This document shows, one piece after another, positions 15,792 through 20,793 of a stretch of DNA of 20,793 nt; the first letter of the stretch is position 1; the number at the start of each line of letters is the position of its first letter. Source of the stretch: an uncultured Oribacterium sp. (GTDB lineage: Bacteria; Bacillota; Clostridia; Lachnospirales; Lachnospiraceae); the NCBI GenBank assembly GCA_900770445.1, contig CAAGKO010000083.1:1-20793 (forward strand), given 5' to 3'. A model generated the notes under the pieces. The model made no database searches, had not been told where the DNA came from, and worked only from the letters and a program-made list of their open reading frames with translations. The translations under genes were made by a program, and so were the position numbers.

Positions 15792-15979
15792 ACAGCAAAA
15801 GTGACGCACATCTGCATGTGCGTCATAGAAAAGAACGATGAATTAACATCGTTTACGATGGACCAGACGACACGTATTTCCGGCATCTGCAAACCACTAA
15901 AATCGAAATACGCTCCGTCCTCTGCAGAAACATAGATGTATTCTTTTCTTAAGTAAATGTTATCGAAGATATGCGCCAT
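15788..15979 (-). CDS. Unrecognised 63-aa protein coupled to the reverse transcriptase
   Basis: A 63-codon ORF starting MAHIFDNIYLRKEYIYVSAE and ending at a TGA that overlaps the RT start codon as ATGA. A TTG at 15991 is an alternative start. Composition is protein-like: aromatic and acidic residues alternate, and VVWSIVNDV could be a short helix or strand. There are no membrane segments, cysteine motifs or known family signature. It has no clear Shine-Dalgarno; upstream is an AT-rich stretch with a TATAAA. The tight overlap and the hairpin inside its last codons argue that it is a real partner of the RT, but homologues would have to confirm that. Confidence 0.55.
   Translation of the reverse strand: MAHIFDNIYLRKEYIYVSAEDGAYFDFSGLQMPEIRVVWSIVNDVNSSFFSMTHMQMCVTFAV
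15802..15825 (-). promoter_or_regulatory. Hairpin at the small-ORF/RT junction
   Basis: TGACGCACA (15802-15810) and TGTGCGTCA (15817-15825) form a perfect 9-bp stem with a 6-base loop. On the minus strand it lies 10 bases before the RT ATG, in the last codons of the small ORF and in the place of a Shine-Dalgarno. It would make RT translation depend on ribosomes finishing the small ORF, or it could be the end of a structured RNA. The short CTTTTG after it makes a terminator unlikely. Confidence 0.6.
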
Positions 15980-16054
15980 GGTCAAGGACAATAGCTGTGC
16001 TTTTAAATTTTATATTTTTTCTCACATAATAACGATTTATTTTTAGATTACTTT

Positions 16055-16081
16055 TTGACATACTGAAAGATATGTTATTTT
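16055..16081 (+). promoter_or_regulatory. Candidate promoter for the xpt remnant
   Basis: Consensus -35 TTGACA (16055-16060), a 15-base spacer and TATTTT (16076-16081) preceded by TGT as an extended -10. Transcription would start near 16089, just before GGAGG (16092-16096). The spacer is short, so activity is uncertain. No purine-riboswitch core is visible between it and the start codon. Confidence 0.4.
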
Positions 16082-16106
16082 TAACTCTTATGGAGGAAGG
16101 ATCACT

Positions 16107-16232
16107 ATGAATTTTTTAGAAGAGCGTATCGCAAAAGAAGGGAATATCTTGAAGGTTGATATCTTCCTGAATCATCAGACCCCAAAAGAGGGATGCGTCG
16201 CCGCATCCCTCTTTTCTTATAAACTGTTATAG
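16107..16232 (+). pseudogene. xpt: xpt 5' remnant (xanthine phosphoribosyltransferase), truncated
   Basis: After a strong GGAGGAAGG, an ATG opens 41 codons. The first 24 residues (MNFLEERIAK, then ILKVDIFLNHQ) match the conserved N-terminus of Xpt (family form LKVDSFLNHQ), the purine-salvage enzyme of ~190 aa. Right after NHQ the similarity stops, and the frame runs through a terminator hairpin to a TAG. The PRPP-binding loop and all catalytic residues are missing, so it cannot be an enzyme. The likely history is a deletion joining the 5' end of xpt to a terminator. Because the promoter-like sequence, ribosome site and terminator survive, a ~130-base transcript could still be made. Confidence 0.75.
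16184..16215. terminator. Bidirectional Rho-independent terminator
   Basis: AAAAGAGGGATGCG (16184-16197) and CGCATCCCTCTTTT (16202-16215) form a perfect 14-bp stem with a 4-base loop, with T-runs on both strands. On the minus strand it ends the choline-binding-repeat gene (stop at 16240). On plus it ends the xpt remnant. Confidence 0.9.
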
Positions 16233-16239
16233 GTTGATC

Positions 16240-17595
16240 TCAGCGGATCAGTACGCCGTCCGATCCGAAGATGCGAACGCGTCCGTCGATGTACTTCGTG
16301 CCGGTCGTCATCACGCCGCGCGGGTTGCCGCTGTTCGGGTCGAGGTAATAGTATGCGCCGTTCTGGTTCAGCCATCCGGTCATCACGGCTCCATAGCTGC
16401 CATCATGATTCGGGTTGAGATAGTACCACTGGCCGTTTACATTGAGCCAGCCCGTCTGAAGGGCGCCGAAGGTACCGTCGTGGTTCGGATTCAGGTAGAA
16501 CCAGCGACCGCCATCCTGCTGCCATCCGGACAGGAGTCGTCCGTAGCTACCATCATGAGCCTGATTCAGAAGGAACCAGTGGCCGGTTGGATCCTGGATC
16601 CAGCCTGCCATCATCGCACCGCTCTGCGGATTGCAGTAGTACCAGCTGCTGCCGTCATAGACCCAGCCGGTCATCATGCGACCGTTGCTGAAGTAGTACC
16701 AGTAGTTGTTGATCACCTGCCAGCCGTTGCCGCCTGCGCTTCCACCGGTCGACGGTGAAGTGGTGCTGCCGGAGCCGCCGCCACGCACGAGCACATCGTA
16801 CCAGGTCGAATAGTCGGTGAAGTACTCGTCGGTGTCGATACCGGTGATGCCGCCGGAGATGTAAACCCATTTACTCGGCGCGAGGTGCGGGTTCGAGCTC
16901 TTCGCATCCGCCGCCCGGATCGCGATGCCGCGGATATAAGCGGACTGCTTATACTTGTTACTGCCGGTGTACTGCTTATTGTAGCTACCGACCTGGATCG
17001 TGGAGCCGGTGACGCTGCCGCCCTTCGTCCGGTACTCGCCGTCCTGATCGACGTAGCTCACGACGAATTCGATCTTCGATGCGCCGTTTTTGTTAATGCT
17101 TACAGAAGTATCCCGCCCGCTGGACTGCGTCTTCGACTTGCTGCCCTTCACACTGTCAAAATCTGTTTCGAAGGACGGTGCCGCGAGACGGACATACGGA
17201 TAGGCCTTGAACTTGATGGTCAGCTCACTGTCGTCCCAGCCGCTCGTGGTTTTCTTCGTGATTTCGGTGATGCCGTTTCCCGTCACCTGGATGCTGCTCG
17301 CATTCGGGAAGTAGTAGCCCCGGTCCGCGGTGAGGGTCAATGTATAGCTCACCGGGTTCTTACCTGAAGCGAGAGAACTGTCGCTGGCGGAAACCGTGCA
17401 GTCGTACACTTCATAGCCATACTGAGAGCTGATGTCGATCGTCGGCTCGTTGTAGCCATCCGCGATGTTCGTGTCGCCGTCGATCGTAAAGGTGAAATTC
17501 ACGGAGTTGATCGCCGTGGCTGCCAGTGCGGTAAATGAGGTCAATGCCGCGAAAACAACAGCCGAAGCGAAAAGTTTAAATGTACGGTGCTTCAT
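16240..17595 (-). CDS. Secreted protein with C-terminal choline-binding-type repeats
   Basis: A 451-aa exported protein. Residues 1-25 are a signal peptide ending ALA. About 26-270 form two or more beta-rich regions with no family I recognise. A Gly/Ser/Thr linker (272-290) leads to six or so cell-wall-binding repeats (291-430), each GW-x(5-8)-W-[FY]Y followed by LNPNHDG-type turns and MxTG. The final segment is KYIDGRVRIFGSDGVLI. Such repeats bind choline-substituted teichoic acid or glucans and hold the protein at the cell surface. No catalytic domain is visible, so adhesin or structural roles are more likely than hydrolase. AAAGGAG precedes the ATG by seven bases. Its own promoter is at 17727-17755. 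Confidence 0.9.
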   Translation of the reverse strand: MKHRTFKLFASAVVFAALTSFTALAATAINSVNFTFTIDGDTNIADGYNEPTIDISSQYGYEVYDCTVSASDSSLASGKNPVSYTLTLTADRGYYFPNASSIQVTGNGITEITKKTTSGWDDSELTIKFKAYPYVRLAAPSFETDFDSVKGSKSKTQSSGRDTSVSINKNGASKIEFVVSYVDQDGEYRTKGGSVTGSTIQVGSYNKQYTGSNKYKQSAYIRGIAIRAADAKSSNPHLAPSKWVYISGGITGIDTDEYFTDYSTWYDVLVRGGGSGSTTSPSTGGSAGGNGWQVINNYWYYFSNGRMMTGWVYDGSSWYYCNPQSGAMMAGWIQDPTGHWFLLNQAHDGSYGRLLSGWQQDGGRWFYLNPNHDGTFGALQTGWLNVNGQWYYLNPNHDGSYGAVMTGWLNQNGAYYYLDPNSGNPRGVMTTGTKYIDGRVRIFGSDGVLIR

Positions 17596-17726
17596 AGGAT
17601 GCTCCTTTCATCGTAGAGTGCAAAGGCAGTCGGCATAAGTAAGCGAGGAGGCCTGCTGTGTGTCGGCTTCGCATCGAACCTGCAATTGCGAACGTGATAG
17701 ATAAAAAATATCTTCTTCTATCATCA

Positions 17727-17755
17727 ATATTACAGAATTAAATTCTTAATATCAA
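17727..17755 (-). promoter_or_regulatory. Sigma-A promoter of the choline-binding-repeat gene
   Basis: On the minus strand: -35 TTGATA (17750-17755), a 17-base spacer and -10 TAATAT (17727-17732). It leaves a ~125-base leader before the start codon. GATAGA and TCTATC in the early leader can pair weakly. I see no known riboswitch. Confidence 0.6.
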
Positions 17756-17810
17756 TATCGCGCATCTTACGGTTTCGCTACAGTTTCTTAAGAAATTAGT
17801 GTTCAGTCGC

Positions 17811-17834
17811 AGCTCGGCTGCCGTCTGCCGAGCT
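17811..17834. other. Hairpin downstream of the TAG-interrupted gene
   Basis: AGCTCGGC (17811-17818) and GCCGAGCT (17827-17834) form a perfect 8-bp stem with an 8-base loop. It lies 33 bases after the stop of the interrupted gene. Neither strand has a T-run after it, so it is at best a weak terminator. Confidence 0.45.
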
Positions 17835-17867
17835 ATGACTTGACTTAACTACGTCTGAATAGAACGA

Positions 17868-18611
17868 TCAGATCCCATGAATGATATCCTGCAGCAGCTC
17901 GAGGAGGCCATCCGCGGATCTGCCATCGAAGGTTTCTGTGATCTGCTGCCCGTCCGCAGACCAGATGAGCTCCAGCTTACTGTCGGTGCCGTCGAGAAGC
18001 TGCGGGTCCGGTGACTGATATGGAGCGAGTTCTGCTTTTTGCAGATAGTTCGCCAGCTCCTGCCAGCGCTCATGAGGGATACGCGGGCAGCGTGCAAGCT
18101 CTGTTTCTGCAGTCGCTCCGGGTTCTGCTCCGGCTTCTGCCTTCTTCTGCTGTCCGGCCCTGTAGATGAACATCTCATCTCCGAGTTCGATACGCTAACG
18201 TGTTTCCAGGTTGGTATAGGAGCAGTACAGATAAGGCTCCTCCGGATCCTGATCCGTGGTCTTCATCCAAAAATCAAAACAGTCGTCATGGTTCATCGCG
18301 CTCTGATGCCAGGAAAACTCCATGAGAGCTGCTGTTTCCGGAAGCGCCCGCGCGATCGCCGACTCCGTCTCCCGCGTTGACGCTAACTCTGGTTCCTGTG
18401 CGGACGCCGACTCTGGATCTGCCGTTGACTCCGGTTCCCGATCGGACGGCGACTTCGGCTTCTGCTCTGGTTTCGTCGGTCGTTCATCTGGGCTTATGTT
18501 CTCCATGAAGGGCCCGTCCATGATACTGTTTATAACAAAATGACGGTACAGGAAGAATCCTGCCACGATGACGATTACGATCCCGCCTGCTGCGATCATC
18601 AACTTTTTCAT
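17868..18611 (-). pseudogene. Membrane-anchored Lachnospiraceae-type hypothetical, broken by one in-frame TAG
   Basis: From the ATG at 18611 (GAAGGAGG just upstream) the frame runs 138 codons to TAG at 18195-18197. It then continues without any shift to TGA at 17868, 247 codons plus the TAG. Residues 1-28 are a membrane anchor. About 40-90 is a Pro/Glu/Ser/Thr-rich spacer with ExxES-like repeats. The remainder looks like one extracytoplasmic domain, with FSWHQS before the stop and ELIWSADGQQITETFDG after it. The codon before is CGT and after is CGT; CAG to TAG is one transition. It is most simply a nonsense mutation or sequencing error. I know no function for the family. Confidence 0.7.
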
Positions 18612-18653
18612 ACCTACCTCCTTCGGTCAGATTATTTCATTCAGTAAAGCTAT

Positions 18654-18678
18654 AAAAAAACGCAGAGCATCTTCTGCG
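18654..18678 (-). terminator. Rho-independent terminator after the TraX-family gene
   Basis: CGCAGA (18661-18666) and TCTGCG (18673-18678) form a 6-bp stem with a 6-base loop, followed on the minus strand by seven Ts. It lies between the TraX-family gene stop and the start of the interrupted gene. Confidence 0.8.
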
Positions 18679-18704
18679 CCCGCTCATCGCTGTAGTAAAT
18701 ATCT

Positions 18705-19538
18705 CTATCTACAGATCAATGCAGCAATGCAATAGAGCAGTCCGATATGTGCCGGATAAAAGATGTAGAAAAAGTTTTTCATGCCCTTGCCACGTTTTCC
18801 ATTGTAGAGAGCTATTGGAATCGCAGCCAAAGCCATAAAGCTTTGCACCTTATTTCCGGACAGATATACGATTAGCGACAGAGCAAGCAGCACGCCAATT
18901 TGAATCGTTCTGTGCTTCCGAAAAATATAGAACAACAGCCCCAGCACAACCAGAGGTGCACCACCCTCCACCGCTAGGATATTGGGCATCAGCAGCGAAA
19001 TTCTGGCAAGAAGCCGGATGACAGATCCCGGTACGTTTTCGTTGAATGATAACATCGCCATAAGATACACCGGGATGGCAGACAGGATTGGCAACAGAAA
19101 AATCACGATTGCCTTACCGATTTCCATGGGTGACTTCTGCCGTATACCCGCCTTCAACCGATCCCAAGACAGCATATACAGGCCTGCCACAAAGAAAGTG
19201 CTGAAGGCATTGTTCATCAAAACCACGTCGGGGTTCGGCAGAACGGACTGCAATAGAAATGTAAAAATGGTCATACCCCAACTGGCAAAAAGAAGCCTCT
19301 GCAGATACCTTTTCTTGCTGTGCGTATAATAAAAACTTTCCGATGCCGCAAAGAGAAACATAGGAAAAACAAGTCTTCCGGCCATGGTAAGCCACATCGG
19401 TGCTCCCATTGAAACAAACATCTCATGAATGTGGTCCAAAACCATTAATACTACTGCCAGAAATTTCAGCGTCGTTGCGTCCAGAATCTGCCATTTTGGT
19501 TTGGACGCAACGGGCATTTCCTTGGAATTCGCATTCAT
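18705..19538 (-). CDS. TraX-family integral membrane protein
   Basis: A 277-aa polytopic protein with about eight hydrophobic segments. Family features are LDATTLKFLAVVLMVLDHIH near the start (helix with conserved DH) and the C-terminal NFFYIFYPAHIGLLY, the [FY]YPxH motif of TraX and fungal fruit-body-like acyltransferase relatives. F-plasmid TraX acetylates pilin, and chromosomal homologues in Firmicutes are mostly uncharacterised, presumably acylating a surface molecule. Its ATG overlaps the stop of the upstream XRE gene as ATGA, so the two are translated together. The terminator at 18654 follows. Confidence 0.88.
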   Translation of the reverse strand: MNANSKEMPVASKPKWQILDATTLKFLAVVLMVLDHIHEMFVSMGAPMWLTMAGRLVFPMFLFAASESFYYTHSKKRYLQRLLFASWGMTIFTFLLQSVLPNPDVVLMNNAFSTFFVAGLYMLSWDRLKAGIRQKSPMEIGKAIVIFLLPILSAIPVYLMAMLSFNENVPGSVIRLLARISLLMPNILAVEGGAPLVVLGLLFYIFRKHRTIQIGVLLALSLIVYLSGNKVQSFMALAAIPIALYNGKRGKGMKNFFYIFYPAHIGLLYCIAALICR

Positions 19539-19942
19539 ACGTTTGAATCCTCCTTGATATTCGGTTTCTTATTTTGGGCAGGATCCACATTTTGCAGAAG
19601 TGCCTCTGGCGACAAGCCGTAGAGTTTAGCCAGCGACAGAAGATTGAAAGTACTTGGGTCTACAGTTCCATTTTCCCATTTGGAGACTGCCTGACGGCTG
19701 ACACCCAGCGCGTCGGCCACGAATTCCTGTGTCATCTTACATTGCACGCGCCGTGCCTTCAGTTCTTCTCCCAAAGAGCGCCTTATAACTTTTTTCTCTT
19801 CGCGCACCTCGGCAGAGTTAATGTACTTCTTTAACGCCTTTACGACCAGTGTAAAAAGATAGATGACTGCGGCAACAACTGCTGCTATGACCAGTACATA
19901 CAGGATGACGATCAGGATTGCGATACTTTGATAAAGCTTCAT
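19535..19942 (-). CDS. Membrane-anchored XRE-family regulator
   Basis: A 135-aa protein. A long hydrophobic segment (about 7-35) precedes a basic stretch and a helix-turn-helix at 58-114 of the form LKARR..MTQEFVADALGVSRQAVSKWENG, the XRE/Cro type. The layout is reversed from most XRE proteins, which begin with the DNA-binding domain. Here the HTH would hang on the cytoplasmic face of the membrane. I placed the start at 19942 because AAAGGAG lies seven bases upstream; longer in-frame starts have none. It overlaps the TraX-family gene by four bases (ATGA) and probably regulates that pair, perhaps via the dyad at 19985-20011. Confidence 0.88.
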   Translation of the reverse strand: MKLYQSIAILIVILYVLVIAAVVAAVIYLFTLVVKALKKYINSAEVREEKKVIRRSLGEELKARRVQCKMTQEFVADALGVSRQAVSKWENGTVDPSTFNLLSLAKLYGLSPEALLQNVDPAQNKKPNIKEDSNV

Positions 19943-19984
19943 TTTTTTCTCCTTTGCTTGATTTGATGCATCCATTCTAGTGAA

Positions 19985-20011
19985 AATAGGTGGTTGCCTC
20001 CACCACCTATT
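19985..20011. promoter_or_regulatory. Dyad upstream of the XRE-TraX pair
   Basis: AATAGGTGGT (19985-19994) and ACCACCTATT (20002-20011) are perfect 10-bp arms around a 7-base spacer, 43 bases upstream of the XRE start. It could be the XRE operator. On the minus strand TTTT follows the stem, so it could also be a weak terminator for the genes upstream. Confidence 0.5.
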
Positions 20012-20074
20012 ACGCACTTATTCGTTGCTTTGCAGGTTGCACATGCCAAACTGGAATCTGACTTGCCTATTTTC

Positions 20075-20188
20075 TTAAAATCTCATGTAGAGCATCATCG
20101 ACGCACCCAGGCACCACTCGACCTGTGCTTCATTCAATCGATGCGCGATTCTCTTTAATAATCTGATTTTATCTTCTGTTCCTGCCAT
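20075..20188 (-). pseudogene. Nucleotidyltransferase-like N-terminal remnant (37 codons)
   Basis: An ATG inside the last 34 bases of the GNAT gene, in another frame, opens MAGTEDKIRLLKRIAHRLNE, then AQVEWCLGASMMLYMRF and a stop. The LNEAxVEWCLGASMxLYxR pattern matches the start of small nucleotidyltransferase-fold proteins, where a hydrophobic strand with a GxS motif comes ahead of the metal-binding DxD. Here the frame ends before any DxD. The simplest reading is a gene cut off after its first strand, or a deletion between it and the XRE leader. The family match is from memory of the pattern and is tentative. Confidence 0.45.
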
Positions 20189-20598
20189 ATCATTACATAT
20201 TCCTTTTCGCCTGTAGCTTCATCCACACCCTCGGACAGGATTTCAAAACCTTCCCGCAGGTAAAAACGAATCGCACGCGTATTCTTCTGATAGACTTTCA
20301 GCTGCAACGTCGTTCGAATCCCCTTTATATGATTCAGCAGAAGGGCCCCGATACCGCAGGACTGGCATTCCGAAGAAACGAACAGCCCTTCGATATAGTC
20401 ACCACTCAGGCCGGCAAAGCCCTGAATGCTGTTCTCATGATCATAGACATAAACCTCCGCCTGTGGCAGCATCGCTTTCACCATATCGAAGTTCTGCATC
20501 CAGTAGTCCGCCGGTATAAAAGCGTGTGCTTTTCGATTGCACTCCAGCCATATCTCAGCGACGCGATCGATATCTCGTTTCTGTAAAACTCTAATCAT
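20155..20598 (-). CDS. GNAT-family N-acetyltransferase
   Basis: A 147-aa acetyl-CoA-dependent acetyltransferase. The N-terminal IRVLQKRDIDRVAEIWLECN is the usual first strand and helix. Motif A is GLFVSSECQSCGIGALLL, with the pyrophosphate-loop residues Q79, G82 and G84. Motif B is VYQKNTRAIRFYLREGFEI. Tyr/Phe-rich segments near 44-52 would line the acceptor site. The likely substrate is a small molecule or peptide N-terminus; nothing here narrows it. The ATG at 20598 gives the family's normal N-terminus and has AGAAGAA upstream; the reading frame is open a further ten codons (to 20628) through a palindrome. Its 3' end overlaps a nucleotidyltransferase-like remnant. Confidence 0.88.
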   Translation of the reverse strand: MIRVLQKRDIDRVAEIWLECNRKAHAFIPADYWMQNFDMVKAMLPQAEVYVYDHENSIQGFAGLSGDYIEGLFVSSECQSCGIGALLLNHIKGIRTTLQLKVYQKNTRAIRFYLREGFEILSEGVDEATGEKEYVMIWQEQKIKSDY

Positions 20599-20611
20599 GA
20601 TTCTTCTTGTC

Positions 20612-20634
20612 CATTCCATGCACACCATGGAATG
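20612..20634. promoter_or_regulatory. Perfect dyad just upstream of the GNAT gene
   Basis: CATTCCATG (20612-20620) and CATGGAATG (20626-20634) are perfect 9-bp arms around CACAC. It sits 14 bases before the GNAT start and 10 bases after the end of the truncated methyltransferase fragment. It could be an operator or an mRNA hairpin; no T-run follows. Confidence 0.5.
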
Positions 20635-20643
20635 TTTATCATC

Positions 20644-20793
20644 TTACAATACAGAGGAAGTATGCTCCAGCTCCAGCCAGTGCTTTCCCGCCGACAGAAT
20701 CTCCGTCTCCTGCTCTAAGTATTCATTCGGTAGCCGATCGGCATCGTATTTTGAGCCTTCAAACCATAGCCCTGTCAGACCGATCTCATCTGC
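20644..20793 (-). pseudogene. O6-alkylguanine-DNA alkyltransferase fragment, C-terminally truncated
   Basis: The 49 residues visible before the stop at 20644 read IGLTGLWFEGSKYDADRLP, then EYLEQETEILSAGKHWLELE, matching the N-terminal ribonuclease-H-like domain of Ogt-type methyltransferases (pattern LTGLWFxGQKY...ETxxLxxxxxWLxxYF). The start is beyond the window. The similarity ends at LELEH; then HTSSVL and a TAA follow. The C-terminal domain with the PCHRV active-site cysteine is absent downstream. So the gene is truncated and cannot repair DNA. Confidence 0.7.

Noticed and set aside
14586..15991. Diversity-generating retroelement or group II intron
   Set aside because: No SQ motif, no template/variable repeat pair seen near the RT, no maturase or endonuclease domain, and no intron domain V-like hairpin recognised.
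15992..16106. Purine riboswitch ahead of the xpt remnant
   Set aside because: The conserved purine-aptamer core sequences are not there, and the distance from the promoter to the ribosome site is too short.
18195..18197. TAG as programmed readthrough or pyrrolysine
   Set aside because: No downstream insertion element or readthrough context is visible, and the gene is not a methyltransferase type. A nonsense mutation is simpler.

Overview
The window reads like a chromosomal segment of a moderately GC-rich Firmicute of the class Clostridia, most likely Lachnospiraceae. This rests on the plsX-acpP-rnc-smc-ftsY gene order, the AGGAGG-type ribosome sites, the divergent EF-G paralogue, and the style of several accessory proteins (choline-binding repeats, TraX family, membrane-anchored XRE regulator). 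No 16S gene or other decisive marker is present, so the family assignment is inference.

Layout: 1-654 has no gene. It holds a degenerate tandem repeat with alternating 43/51-base spacing (141-430) and a double terminator for ftsY. 655-7449 is a minus-strand housekeeping operon, transcribed plsX, acpP, rnc, smc, ftsY, from a good sigma-A promoter at 7552-7580. It couples fatty-acid/phospholipid synthesis to dsRNA processing, chromosome condensation and SRP-dependent membrane targeting. Two roughly 160-bp imperfect palindromes of one family sit in it, one just upstream of rnc and one just after smc. Their core is conserved, but several stems differ in sequence between the copies while staying self-complementary. 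7613-8743 is a membrane GGDEF protein with its own promoter. 9059-11149 is an EF-G-like GTPase, followed by a strong terminator. 11407-12783 is a plus-strand Na+-coupled NSS transporter, ending at a bidirectional terminator.

12905-15979 is a minus-strand accessory cluster: an unrecognised 63-aa ORF, a reverse transcriptase coupled to it by an ATGA overlap, a FAD-dependent dehydrogenase and a small zinc-ribbon protein. 16055-16232 keeps a promoter-like sequence, ribosome site and the first ~24 codons of xpt, fused straight to a terminator. 16240-17595 is a secreted choline-binding-repeat protein.

17868-20793 is partly decaying: a membrane-anchored gene broken by a single in-frame TAG, an XRE-TraX pair with overlapping ATGA, a complete GNAT acetyltransferase, a 37-codon nucleotidyltransferase-like remnant overlapping the end of the GNAT gene, and a C-terminally truncated O6-alkylguanine-DNA methyltransferase at the right edge. 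The most promising leads are the paired palindromic elements around rnc-smc, the small-ORF/reverse-transcriptase pair, the 43/51 repeat, and the run of truncated genes.
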